Positions 26,990 to 35,385 of a DNA stretch of 64,000 bases are shown here, piece by piece (position 1 is the stretch's first letter; the number at the start of each line of letters is the position of its first letter). The position numbers were made by a program, and so were the translations under genes. Source of the stretch: Coriobacteriaceae bacterium AM113-163 (lineage in GTDB: Bacteria > Actinomycetota > Coriobacteriia > Coriobacteriales > Coriobacteriaceae); contig JAQDWB010000011.1 of assembly GCA_027673765.1 (NCBI GenBank), forward strand, positions 1,123 through 65,122. The letters run 5' to 3'. The notes under the pieces are model-generated. The model made no database searches. It was not told the origin of the DNA and was given only the letters and a program-made list of their open reading frames with translations.

Positions 26990-27022
26990 CCGTGACCTCG
27001 AAGTGGCACAGGGCCCATTCGT
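26990..27022 (+). terminator. hairpin after the flavoprotein gene
   Basis: ATGGGCCC pairs with GGGCCCAT, extended by GTG/CAC, with only a short T-stretch (ATTCG) after it. Probable weak terminator. Confidence 0.5.
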
Positions 27023-27101
27023 GTCCGCACGGCAGCGTATCCTTATTTTGAGTACAGAGCGTGCAAAGCGCGCATAGACAATAGATCAGCGAGGAGGAGA
27101 T

Positions 27102-27962
27102 ATGGACAGTAGAGATATCGAGAAGTGGCGTGTCGAACTTGATAGCTACGCCAATGTGGAAGACGGCGTTGAGTATTGACTCGCACGCGATTTAATGGAA
27201 CCCATGGGATACACTCGATGGGAGAACTTCGCCGAAGTTGTTAAGAGGGCAAAAGTCTCGTGCGAAACAAATAAAACTCCATTTGATTCCCATTTTCGTG
27301 ACACCACGAAAATGATAACTGCCGGTGTCGCCGCTCGCGCGGTTAAAGACTACAAGCTTACGCGCTATGCATGCTATTTAATCGCCCAAAACGGAGATTC
27401 AAACAAGCCAGAGATCGCGCTCGCCCAGGCATACTTTGCCGTGCAGACGCGCCGCCAAGAGCTCATAGAGCAGCGCTTCGCAGAGATTCAGCGCTTACAG
27501 GCGCGCCACTCGCTATCCGCTTCAGAGAAACAGCTCTCGGGTATTGCGTTCAAACGCGGCGTGGACTCCAAAGGATTCGCGATCATCAAGTCGAAGGGCG
27601 ACGAAGCGTTATTCGGCGGCAGAAGCACGGCGGAAATGAAGCAGCAGCTCGGCATACCCAAGAGCGTGGCATTGGCGGACAGGCCAGCCGATGTTCTCAT
27701 CAAAGCAAAGGACCTTACGAACTCGATGACGGCCTTCAACGCCGAGGAACACGACCTGTACGGTCTGGACCAGATCAAGCAAGAGCACGTCGAGAACAAC
27801 ACAAGCGTGCGTGGCAGCCTCATCGACCGCGGAATTGTCCCCGAGAACCTACCACCTGCCGAGGATACAAAAAAGCTCGAGCGTCGCGTGAAGGCAGACG
27901 AGAAGAAACTCAAGGAAGGTACTGACGGTTTTACTGATCCCCAGGGTAGACTCGATCTGTGA
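27102..27962 (+). pseudogene. dinD: dinD-like (DNA-damage-inducible protein D, Bro-N family) interrupted by in-frame TGA
   Basis: Reading from ATG 27102, which has a perfect GAGGAGGAG site, the frame encodes the DinD N-terminus up to GVEY, meets TGA at 27177-27179, and continues without a break as LARDL...MGYTRWENF to 27962. In DinD proteins this position is Trp (eYWsARdL), so TGG has become TGA. The other 260 codons are intact, including the KNxI-like C-terminal half, so the change looks recent or the stop is read through; a sequencing error is also possible. A shorter product could start at ATG 27195 but would lose the N-terminal domain. I saw no LexA-type box upstream. Total 286 codons, close to family length. 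Confidence 0.82.
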
Positions 27963-28004
27963 AAGCGGCTGTGCCCTTTCGGGTTCGGCCCCATGCGAGG
28001 TTAA

Positions 28005-28040
28005 TAAAAAAGACGGCCAACCTTCGCTGACCGTCTTAAT
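28005..28040 (-). terminator. terminator of the tRNA-His/tRNA-Lys transcript
   Basis: On the minus strand AAGACGG pairs with CCGTCTT, followed by TTTTTT. It could also stop dinD transcription from the other side, although the plus-strand T-tract is poor. Confidence 0.8.
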
Positions 28041-28050
28041 CATCTTTGGG

Positions 28051-28123
28051 TGGGCCGTCAGGGGGTCGAACCCTGGACCTTGGGATTAAGAGTCCCCTGC
28101 TCTACCAACTGAGCTAACGACCC
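28051..28123 (-). tRNA. tRNA-Lys (anticodon CTT)
   Basis: Full cloverleaf: acceptor GGGTCGT with ACGGCCC, D-arm AGCTCAGTTGGTAGAGC, anticodon loop CTCTTAA giving CTT, TpsiC arm with GGTTCGA. No encoded CCA. Lies 22 nt downstream of tRNA-His, so both come from one transcript. Confidence 0.95.
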
Positions 28124-28145
28124 GATATCAACACGAAGCAAGAAC

Positions 28146-28223
28146 TGGGGTGGGTAAAGGGACTCGAACCCTCGACCTACGGGACCACAACCCGTCGCTC
28201 TAGCCAACTGAGCTACACCCACC
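28146..28223 (-). tRNA. tRNA-His (anticodon GTG)
   Basis: Cloverleaf with the extra 5' G typical of tRNA-His at 28223 facing the discriminator C; anticodon loop TTGTGGT gives GTG; TpsiC arm GGTTCGA. CCA appears to be encoded (28146-28148). Confidence 0.95.
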
Positions 28224-28249
28224 GTGTCCTGTGCGCTTCGCGCTCGACT

Positions 28250-28278
28250 ATTATTGCAAGGAACGCCACGCGATGCAA
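28250..28278 (-). promoter_or_regulatory. promoter of the tRNA-His/tRNA-Lys operon
   Basis: On the minus strand TTGCAT, 17 bases, AATAAT, placed about 27 bases before tRNA-His. It overlaps the far upstream region of the divergent aminotransferase gene. Confidence 0.65.
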
Positions 28279-28386
28279 GCCCCAATTTTCAAGAATTTTG
28301 AAAAGAGTTTTTCGAGCCCGTTTCGAGCAAATCCCACCGGTTCCATAGGAGTAAACTTGCTCCACCCAATGCTCGAAAGGATAGGC

Positions 28387-29568
28387 ATGAAAGAACTCTC
28401 CAACCGCACGGCGGCGTTTACCGATTCGGTCATCCGCCGCATGACGCGCATCTCCAACAAGTATGGTGCCGTCAACCTGTCGCAGGGCTTCCCCGATTTC
28501 GATCCCCCGGCGCAGCTGCTCGATAGCCTCAGCACCATTGCCACCGACCCCAAGCCGCTTTACCACCAGTACTCCATCACCTGGGGCTCCCAGGCCATGC
28601 GCGAGGCGCTTGCCGCCAAGCAGGAGCACTTTATGGGCATGCCGATCAACCCCAACGAGAACATCGTGGTCACCTGCGGCTCCACCGAGGCCATGATGGC
28701 CGCCATGATGACGGTCACGAACCCCGGCGACAAGGTCGTCATCTTCTCGCCATTCTACGAGAACTACGGCGCCGACACGATCCTTTCGGGTGCGGAGCCT
28801 ATCTACGTGCCGCTCAACCCGCCCACCTTTGACTTTGACCGTGAGGTCCTGGAGGCGGCCTTCCGCGACAACGATCCCAAGGCGATCGTTCTATGCAACC
28901 CGTCCAACCCCTGCGGCAAGGTCTTTACCCGCGAGGAGCTCACCCTTATCGCCGACCTGTGCAAAAAGTATGACGCCTACTGCATCACCGACGAGGTCTA
29001 CGAGCACATCGTCTACGCGCCCCACGAGCACGTGTACATGGCCACGCTGCCCGGCATGTTTGAGCGCACCATCAGCTGCAGCTCGCTATCCAAGACCTAC
29101 TCCATCACCGGCTGGCGCCTGGGCTACACCATCGCTCCTGCCGAAATCACCGAGCGCATCAAAAAGGTTCACGACTTCCTCACCGTGGGCGCCGCCGCTC
29201 CCCTGCAAGAGGCCGTCGTCACCGCCCTCAACTTCGACGACAGCTATTACCAGGAGGTCCTCGACCTCTACACCGCCAAGCGCGACCTATTCTGTCAGGG
29301 ACTCGACAGCATCGGACTCACGCACAACGTGCCGCAGGGCGCCTACTACGTGATGATGGATATCTCGGAGTTTGGCTATAACAGCGACCTCGACTTCTGC
29401 GAGGATTTGGCCTCCAAGGTGGGCGTGGGCGCCGTGCCCGGCTCGAGCTTCTTCCGCGAGCCCGTCAACCATCTGATTCGTTTCCACTTTGCCAAACGAG
29501 ACGAGACGCTCAACGCAGCACTGGAGAACCTCAAGTTCCTGCGTGATAAAATCAAACCGCGCGGGTAA
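28387..29568 (+). CDS. PLP-dependent class I/II aminotransferase
   Basis: Aminotransferase of 393 residues, fold type I. NLSQGFPDFDPP near the N-terminus, the Asn-Pro-x-Asn-Pro-x-Gly block NPSNPCGKVFTREEL, CITDEVYEHIVY with the PLP Asp/Tyr, and the Schiff-base Lys in SLSKTYSITGWRLGY. FHFAKRDETL near the end gives the substrate-carboxylate Arg in LIRFHF. ATG 28387 follows GAAAGGATAGGC. Most like the aspartate/methionine-type aminotransferases; substrate not assignable by eye. Confidence 0.88.
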   Translation: MKELSNRTAAFTDSVIRRMTRISNKYGAVNLSQGFPDFDPPAQLLDSLSTIATDPKPLYHQYSITWGSQAMREALAAKQEHFMGMPINPNENIVVTCGSTEAMMAAMMTVTNPGDKVVIFSPFYENYGADTILSGAEPIYVPLNPPTFDFDREVLEAAFRDNDPKAIVLCNPSNPCGKVFTREELTLIADLCKKYDAYCITDEVYEHIVYAPHEHVYMATLPGMFERTISCSSLSKTYSITGWRLGYTIAPAEITERIKKVHDFLTVGAAAPLQEAVVTALNFDDSYYQEVLDLYTAKRDLFCQGLDSIGLTHNVPQGAYYVMMDISEFGYNSDLDFCEDLASKVGVGAVPGSSFFREPVNHLIRFHFAKRDETLNAALENLKFLRDKIKPRG

Positions 29569-29585
29569 GGACGGCCCGGCACTAA

Positions 29586-30023
29586 ATGCACCCCGAGGCC
29601 GGTCACATCCTGGTCACGCGCGACCCGCGCGACACCATTGGCGAGCACAGCGGCTGCCCCTTCCACGACAACTGCCTCGAGGGCCTCATCGCCGGCCCCG
29701 GCGTTAGAAAGCGCTGGGATGGCAAGAGCGCCGGAGACATGGCCGATGACCCGGAGGCCATGGACCTGCTCGCCGGCTATCTGGCACAGGCACTCATGAC
29801 CTACACGCTGTGCTACGCGCCGCAAAAGATCATCATCGGCGGCGGCGTGGCCGACCACACTCCCATCGTGCCGCTTGCACGCAAGAAGTGCGCCGAGATG
29901 CTCAACGGCTATATCGTCACGCCCGAGGTCAACGACATCGATACCTACATCGTCAACAACAGCCTCGAGGGCAAGCAGGGCATCATGGGCTGCCTGGCCC
30001 TAGGCGCACAGGCGCTTCAGTAA
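29586..30023 (+). pseudogene. ROK family sugar kinase, N-terminal half missing
   Basis: The 145 codons match only the C-terminal half of ROK fructokinase/glucokinase-like proteins: HPEAGHI, the zinc-binding GCPFHDNCLEGL motif, GPGVRKRW and the late glycine loop KIIIGGGVADH. The N-terminal half with the DxGGTK phosphate-binding loop and the catalytic Asp region is absent; the aminotransferase stop lies only 17 nt upstream. A deletion that joined this remnant to the aminotransferase is the simplest explanation. No good ribosome binding site precedes ATG 29586, so it is probably not functional. Confidence 0.8.
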
Positions 30024-30105
30024 CAGACGCACCCACAGGGCGTGGCGCACCCGGCAAATCCGACCTATGGAACGACGCCGCCACACCTCATATAAGCCCT
30101 CCAAT

Positions 30106-30153
30106 AAAAAAGGCCGCCTAGGACCAAACAATGCGTCCTTAGGCGGCCTTTTT
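30106..30153. terminator. bidirectional terminator
   Basis: AAAAAGGCCGCCTAAGGAC pairs with GTCCTTAGGCGGCCTTTTT around a short loop. It ends the aminotransferase/ROK transcript on the plus strand and overlaps the last codons of the VanZ-like gene on the minus strand. Confidence 0.9.
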
Positions 30154-30588
30154 GGCGCACATCAGCGACCGTAAGAGATATCGGAGCACAACGCCCGTTG
30201 CCGCTCCACAGCAGTCGATCATCACATCAGTGATCATGCCGGCGCGTCCCGGCACAAAGAGCTGAATCGTCTCGTCGATCGAGGGAATCAGCAGCAGGAA
30301 CACTGCCGTGGGCAGCAGCACGTCAAAGGTGCGTCGGCCCTCAAAATCAAAGGCGTGCGTTGCCAGGATGCCGAGCACCAAATACTCGGTAAAATGCGCG
30401 CATTTACGAACAACAAAGTTGGTCACCCATTCATATGGAAGTCCCACGCCGTGCAGGAAACCGCGGATAGCTTCCATGACCGTTAGGCTCAGTGAGCCCG
30501 ACCCCGAGCCGGGAACCAGCGAATTGCCCCAGATCAAGAGCGCCATCAGGCAGGTTACGACCGCCCATTTTCGATTGATCTTAACCAT
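30139..30588 (-). CDS. VanZ-like membrane protein
   Basis: Small integral membrane protein of 149 residues with the VanZ family pattern: a first helix (WAVVTCLMALLIWGNSLVP), then VRKCAHFTEYLVLGILA, a helix ending LLIPSIDETIQLFVPGRAG and DVMIDCCGAATG. The C-terminus is LLRSLMCAKKAA. Start ATG 30586-30588 is 7 nt after the stop of the upstream gene, with GGAGG inside the upstream gene's end. The family includes a glycopeptide-tolerance protein, but most members have no known role. Confidence 0.82.
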   Translation of the reverse strand: MVKINRKWAVVTCLMALLIWGNSLVPGSGSGSLSLTVMEAIRGFLHGVGLPYEWVTNFVVRKCAHFTEYLVLGILATHAFDFEGRRTFDVLLPTAVFLLLIPSIDETIQLFVPGRAGMITDVMIDCCGAATGVVLRYLLRSLMCAKKAA

Positions 30589-30595
30589 GCAGAAG

Positions 30596-31996
30596 TTATG
30601 CCTCCGCACGGAGCGGCGCGAAGCTGGCGGTACCGCCCTCGATAACGCTCAGATAAGCACGGCCCGTACGCTTGGCGGTAGAGGACTGAAGACGCTCGAT
30701 CTCTTCCTCGAGGATCTGATTGACGCGCTCGTGACGACGATTTTCCATAATGCCGGCGGCAATAGCCTCGGCCCGCTCGATGCTCTCACGCGAGATACGG
30801 GCAGTATCCTCGGGGAACACAGCGCTGTGACGGCCGACATAGGCGGGGGCAGCAGGCTGAGGGGCAGCGACGGGAGCGGGGGCTGAAACAGGAGCAGGCT
30901 CGTCAATCTCATCCAGAATCGCGGTGGCGGCGGCCCACATACCCTCGTGGCCCGAGTAATCGGCCATGGGGACATCAACCTCGAGCGAGGCGTCCGGAAG
31001 GTCGCCGGTGTCGATGCGATCTTGGGCATCAATCGATGCGGTGATGGCTGCAGGCTCATCGAGGTCATCGAGATCGATGCCCGCGGCACCGGAGATGATA
31101 GGCATGCTGGCGAGGTTTGCATTGTACGGCGCAGCCTCAGCCGCCTGCTGCTGGGCAGGAGCGCCCCAAAGCGAGCTTTCGGCGGCACGGCGGGCGGCAA
31201 CAGCCTCCTCGTCCGCGGTCATGGCTTCATCAACGTACGAATTATCGGCAGAAGCGTTCGCGTCCGCCGAGGTAGCGCTGTAGGCGTTATTGACCGCCGC
31301 ATTGGCAACGAGTGCCACGAAAGCCGCCGTGCTGCCCGCAGGGGCGGCCTGGGAGCCCGACACGGCGCGTGCCGCGGCGGCGATATCATCGCGATTGAAG
31401 GAGCCGGTCTGCCCGCCGTTGGTGAGCTCGTCGATGGCGACTTGATAGACGTCGCGCGAGCGTGCAGGGTCGCAGCTCACCGGCGAATCGTCGTCGAGCA
31501 TGCTGTCGATCATGGACCAAGCCTCGGCCTCGTCCATAGCATCTGCGGCTCGAGCGATGGTAGGGACACCATCATCGACATGACGGCGCTGGAACGCACC
31601 AGTCAGGCCGGAAAGGAATGCCGAGGTAGACTGCTCCGACTGAGCCTGAGAAGCAGAAGCCGCAGCGTACGGAATCGCATCCTGCTGCTGAGCTGGAATC
31701 GAGGCGGTCTTGAACTCGCTTTGATGCTGATTGAGATTGGCGGCACCGCCCATGGCATCGGGCTGGAACAGACGCTCTTCACGCTGCGCACGATACTCGG
31801 AGATACCCAGCGAGGCGGCATAGATACCCACGCCCGCCACCGCGCCCACGGCGAAGGGAACTGCACCCGCCACGACCGTCTCGTTCACCGACGAAAACGG
31901 CAGCGTCGCGGCATACATAACCACGGGAGCGGCAAGGCCGATCCCGCACGAAAGTCCGGCAAGGACTGCTCGTTGTGTTGCATCAGAAGAAGCCAT
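30596..31996 (-). CDS. two-helix membrane protein with long acidic tail, function unknown
   Basis: Protein of 466 residues, not recognised. Two hydrophobic helices (about 12-34 and 42-64) form an N-terminal membrane anchor; the remaining 400 residues are Ala/Asp/Glu-rich and mostly disordered, with a basic, predicted-helical C-terminal segment (RESIERAEAIAAGIMENRR...ILEEEIERLQ) near 400-445. ATG 31994-31996 has GGGGAG upstream; an earlier in-frame start nine codons upstream covers that site. Operon with the VanZ-like gene. The layout suggests a membrane-tethered organiser of wall growth or division, but that is a guess. Confidence 0.7.
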   Translation of the reverse strand: MASSDATQRAVLAGLSCGIGLAAPVVMYAATLPFSSVNETVVAGAVPFAVGAVAGVGIYAASLGISEYRAQREERLFQPDAMGGAANLNQHQSEFKTASIPAQQQDAIPYAAASASQAQSEQSTSAFLSGLTGAFQRRHVDDGVPTIARAADAMDEAEAWSMIDSMLDDDSPVSCDPARSRDVYQVAIDELTNGGQTGSFNRDDIAAAARAVSGSQAAPAGSTAAFVALVANAAVNNAYSATSADANASADNSYVDEAMTADEEAVAARRAAESSLWGAPAQQQAAEAAPYNANLASMPIISGAAGIDLDDLDEPAAITASIDAQDRIDTGDLPDASLEVDVPMADYSGHEGMWAAATAILDEIDEPAPVSAPAPVAAPQPAAPAYVGRHSAVFPEDTARISRESIERAEAIAAGIMENRRHERVNQILEEEIERLQSSTAKRTGRAYLSVIEGGTASFAPLRAEA

Positions 31997-32240
31997 GAGC
32001 TCTCCCCATCTTCCAGCACCCAAATCGCATCATTCAGTTGGCTGCGCGAGAGAAGATGAAGCAGGGCTATGCCCCAAAGCAACGGTATATGGTTCGTTTC
32101 ATCTGCGTTTTCCGTCGCGAAGCTTAAAAGTTATTATGCGAAACCGTCCTGTCGATTGCAAGTGACGATGTCGGATTGAAACGGGAAACCTGCTGCTCGT
32201 CGGTCTTACGGTCAAAAATAAGCGCGGAGCGGCGCTATAG
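31997..32240. other. intergenic region upstream of the membrane protein gene
   Basis: Holds the minus-strand promoter region of the membrane protein gene and a small hairpin AGCG...CGCT at 32221-32236 next to the rho terminator. No gene seen. Confidence 0.4.
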
Positions 32241-32272
32241 AAAAGGGCCGAGGCTCAAAGCCCCGACCCTTT
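32241..32272 (-). terminator. intrinsic terminator of rho
   Basis: Minus strand AAGGGTCGGGGC pairs with GCCTCGGCCCTT around TTTGA, followed by TTC. It lies 38 nt after the rho stop codon. Confidence 0.75.
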
Positions 32273-32309
32273 ATCGCATTGATGACTATCGCTGCGCGTG
32301 GATGACAAC

Positions 32310-34856
32310 CTAGAACGTCTGCTCGTAGTCGCTGTGTTTTTTGGCCGAACGCACCAGGAACTCCTGGTTGGTGTTGGTGCCCTTAAGACCCTTGATAAAC
32401 GATGCGGCTGCGCGCTCGGTGTTGTTCATGCCGGCAAAAATGCGACGCAGACCAAAGACAAACGGACGCATCTGCTCGTCGACCAACAGGTCCTCGTTAC
32501 GCGTACCGGAGGCAACGGGGTCGATAGCCGGGAAGATGCGGCGGTCGGCCAGGTCGCGGTCGAGCTTAAGCTCCATGTTGCCGGTGCCCTTGAACTCCTC
32601 AAAGATGACTTCGTCCATCTTGGAACCGGTGTCGATGAGGGCAGAGGCCAGGATGGTAAGCGAGCCACCGTTCTCGATATTGCGGGCTGCACCCAGGAAG
32701 CGCTTGGGCGGATATAGGGCCGCCGAATCGACGCCGCCCGAAAGGATGCGGCCCGAGGCGGGCGCCGCCAAGTTGTAGGCGCGGGCGAGGCGCGTGATGG
32801 AGTCGAGCACCACCACGACGTCGCCACCCAGCTCTACGATGCGCTTGGCGCGCTCGATGACGAGCTCTGCCACGCGGGTGTGGTTGTCGGCAGGCATATC
32901 GAAGGTCGACGCCACAACCTCGCCCTTGATGGAACGCTGCATATCGGTGACCTCTTCGGGGCGCTCGTCGACGAGCAGGCAGATGAGGTGCACCTCGGGG
33001 TTGTTAATCGAGATAGACTGGCAGATCTTCTTGAGGATCGTGGTCTTGCCGGCCTTGGGCGGGGACACGATCAGGCCGCGCTGGCCCTTGCCGATCGGTG
33101 ACACGATGTCGATGGCGCGGCCGGTAATAGAGTCCTTGCCGTGCTCCATGCGCAGCGGCTCGTTGGGATAGACCGGGGTGAGGTCGCCGAACTTGGGACG
33201 GTTGCGAATCTGCTCGGGGTCCAGACCGTTGACGGTCGTGATTTTGGCGAGGCCGGCGCGCTTGTCGCCGCCGCGCGAAGGACGCAGCGAGCCCTCGATG
33301 ACGTCGCCCGTGCGCAGGCGCGCGGAGCGGATGAGGTAGGCGGGCACGAAGGCGTCGTCGTTGGACTTCATGTAGCCATGGGCGTGGATGATGCCGGAGC
33401 TGTCCGGGCGAATCTGCAGAATGCCCTTGATGTCGCGGAAGCCCTCGGCCTTCGCAGCGGTGACGTAGATTTCCTCGACGAGCTCGGCCTTCTTCTTGCC
33501 GGTCGTCTCGATCTCGAACTCCTTAGCCTTCTCGCGCAGCTCAGCGACCTTCATGGCCGCGAGTTCCTCGCGCGAAAGCGTGGGCTCGGTGGGAGCGGCA
33601 TTACGCTCCTTGTTGCGCTGTTTGCGATCGCGCTGGCGGTTGCGACGGTCGTTGTTGCGGTCGTCCTTACGCTCGTTGCGCTCGTCGTTGCGCTTGTGCT
33701 GGCGACGGTTGGGACGAGTGCCGTCTTCGCCCTCAGCGGGGGCGGCACCATCGGTTGCGGCGGTGCCAACATTGGCCGCGGCGGCGTCATTGGCCTCGGC
33801 GCCAGAATCAACCTGCGCTTCGACATCCTGCTGCTCGGACGCCTTGGCCTTAACGGACTTCTTACGACCGCGCTTGGGCTTCTCGGACGCAGGCTGTTCG
33901 ACGTCCTGGGCCTTGGCGACATCAGTCGACGCATCGGCGGTCGTCTCGGCAGAATCCTCGGACGCACCCTTCTTGGCAGCCTTGGCCTTGGACGTGCGCT
34001 TAGCAGCAGTACGACGGCTGCGACCGGGACGGACATCGGCGGGCTCGGCATCGGCGGGAGCGGCCTCGGAAGTCGTAGCATCCTGGACGGGTGCATCGGC
34101 AGCGGTTGCAGACTCGGCGGTCGCCGCAGCATCCCGAGCGGCGGCGGCTGCGGCTGCGGCCTTCTCTGCCTCGACGAAGGCCTTGGGCTTGCGACCGCGA
34201 CGGTGCGGGCGCAAAGCCGGATCGACAACGGGAACTTCGCTGGCCTCGACAGGCACAGCGGGCTCAGCAGGCGATGCGCCCTCCCCTGCCGCGGAACGGA
34301 CCGAAGCCTCAGTGAGCTCGGGGGCTACCTGTTCCGCAACTTGCTCGGCCTTAGCAGCCGTGCGGCGGCGTGTGCGCGGTGCCGGCTTCTCGGTCGGCAG
34401 GTCGGCGGCAGGGGTCTCGATGGCGGCAGGCGTCTCGGGCACAGACGGAGCTGCAAGCTCGGTCAGAGCCGCGGCCTCGCGCTCGGCAGCACGACGGCGG
34501 GCGCGCACCACCTGAGCCTCGCTAATCTGCGCCAACGCACGTGCCTGCGCGACCTCATCGGAAATCGGCACCGAGGAGTCAGCTGCAACGGTGCGCTTGG
34601 CGCGCGTCGTGCGCGTGGTACGGCGCTTGGGCTTGGTGACCTCCTCGCCGTCAGCGGCAGGCTTGGCCGTGCGGCGCGCGAGCCTGGGCTTTGCCGGAGC
34701 AGCCTCCTCACCAGTTGCAGGCGCAGGCGTCGAAGCAGCCTTAGGCGTCTCGGGAGCCGAGGCTTGCGCGGGCGCCGCGACCTGGTCCGACGCAACCGGT
34801 GCAGCGGGAGCGGCTTGCGTCGTCGTTATTTCGATTTCTTGCTGTTGATCAGACAC
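32310..34856 (-). CDS. rho: transcription termination factor Rho with long disordered N-terminal extension
   Basis: RNA-dependent hexameric helicase of 848 residues that ends transcription. The C-terminal 420 residues are a full Rho: the Rho-N SAP-like start (LSREELAAMKVAELREKAKE), the RNA-binding cold-shock-like region with GYMKSNDDAFVPAYLIRS, Walker A PPKAGKTTILKKI, Walker B region VVVVLDSITRLARAYN and the R-loop GTGNMELKLDR. The first 420 residues are Ala/Glu/Lys/Arg-rich disorder ending in an Arg/Asn/Asp block (NRRQHKRNDERNERKDDRNN), as in other actinobacteria, where such insertions bind RNA and aid phase separation. Start is GTG 34854-34856 with a weak GAG site. Confidence 0.95.
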   Translation of the reverse strand: MSDQQQEIEITTTQAAPAAPVASDQVAAPAQASAPETPKAASTPAPATGEEAAPAKPRLARRTAKPAADGEEVTKPKRRTTRTTRAKRTVAADSSVPISDEVAQARALAQISEAQVVRARRRAAEREAAALTELAAPSVPETPAAIETPAADLPTEKPAPRTRRRTAAKAEQVAEQVAPELTEASVRSAAGEGASPAEPAVPVEASEVPVVDPALRPHRRGRKPKAFVEAEKAAAAAAAARDAAATAESATAADAPVQDATTSEAAPADAEPADVRPGRSRRTAAKRTSKAKAAKKGASEDSAETTADASTDVAKAQDVEQPASEKPKRGRKKSVKAKASEQQDVEAQVDSGAEANDAAAANVGTAATDGAAPAEGEDGTRPNRRQHKRNDERNERKDDRNNDRRNRQRDRKQRNKERNAAPTEPTLSREELAAMKVAELREKAKEFEIETTGKKKAELVEEIYVTAAKAEGFRDIKGILQIRPDSSGIIHAHGYMKSNDDAFVPAYLIRSARLRTGDVIEGSLRPSRGGDKRAGLAKITTVNGLDPEQIRNRPKFGDLTPVYPNEPLRMEHGKDSITGRAIDIVSPIGKGQRGLIVSPPKAGKTTILKKICQSISINNPEVHLICLLVDERPEEVTDMQRSIKGEVVASTFDMPADNHTRVAELVIERAKRIVELGGDVVVVLDSITRLARAYNLAAPASGRILSGGVDSAALYPPKRFLGAARNIENGGSLTILASALIDTGSKMDEVIFEEFKGTGNMELKLDRDLADRRIFPAIDPVASGTRNEDLLVDEQMRPFVFGLRRIFAGMNNTERAAASFIKGLKGTNTNQEFLVRSAKKHSDYEQTF

Positions 34857-34999
34857 AGTGTTTGCTCAACTTTCTTTTCAAGCCCTGTGATCACATGCTC
34901 CCTGCATAAACCTTCAGGGCGGCTAAACAGTCTAGTTCCGTTCAAAACGACGGACATCATTGATCTGTATCGAGATGATTGCGTCAACTACGCAGCGTT

Positions 35000-35027
35000 A
35001 GTGTAACACAACCGCCGCCACCTGCAA
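35000..35027 (-). promoter_or_regulatory. candidate rho promoter
   Basis: On the minus strand TTGCAG, 16 bases, TACACT. Transcription from here would give a rho leader of about 135 nt; in many bacteria the rho leader is used for autoregulation. Confidence 0.5.
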
Positions 35028-35030
35028 CTT

Positions 35031-35080
35031 AGTCATTAGGGGCGTTCTTAAACGACTAGTCAAAAGGGACACTCTTTGGT
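35031..35080 (+). repeat. GGGGACGTT-type intergenic repeat, diverged copy
   Basis: GTCATTAGGGGCGTTCTTAA followed by ACGACTAGTC and GGGACACTCTTTG resembles the better copy at 54401-54445 (GTCATTGGGGACGTTTTTAA, ACGACTAGTCGTT, GGGGACACTCTTG). Confidence 0.55.
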
Positions 35081-35110
35081 CTACCACCCACAAATCAGAC
35101 TGCCTCCGCC

Positions 35111-35261
35111 AAAACTATGGCGGTTTACTACGACGAATCGATCAACCGCGACCACTCCGAAACATGTTGAACTAAAACCGCAGGTAGATGCCTTGCGCTT
35201 TTTTGCGAAAAGCCGGCGTGGTTGGAAATTCCCAATTCATCGTAGTAAACCGGCATAGTTT
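35111..35261. repeat. long inverted-repeat element, copy E3
   Basis: AAAACTATGGCGGTTTACTA (35111-35130), continuing to 35138, pairs with the 28 bases at 35234-35261 with only two mismatches, enclosing about 95 bp. The inside holds, in reverse orientation, an ACCTGCGGTTTTA block also present in element E1 at 56358-56370, so it is probably a diverged, inverted member of that family. It fills the 529-bp gap between rho and argS together with the rho promoter and argS terminator. Confidence 0.6.
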
Positions 35262-35306
35262 CGTATTTCCAGCAGTTCCAAATTCGTCAATACGTCGGCA
35301 TTTGCG

Positions 35307-35340
35307 AAAAAAGCCCGACCTCCGTGGGAGATCGGGCTTA
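35307..35340 (-). terminator. intrinsic terminator of argS
   Basis: Minus strand AAGCCCGA-T-CTC pairs with GAG-G-TCGGGCTT, followed by TTTTTT, 45 nt after the argS stop codon. Confidence 0.88.
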
Positions 35341-35385
35341 TAGGGCTCAGTTAAACCAAACCTACACGGTCAAATGACCCGCAGG

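Noticed and set aside
27023..27101. LexA/SOS box in front of dinD
   Set aside because: I looked for CGAAC-N4-GTTYG and CTG-N10-CAG type sites and found none in the upstream region.
33141..35006. Long plus-strand open frame opposite rho
   Set aside because: It mirrors the GC-rich codon pattern of rho, has no family features or ribosome site, and shows low-complexity Leu/Gly/Arg composition typical of an antisense shadow.
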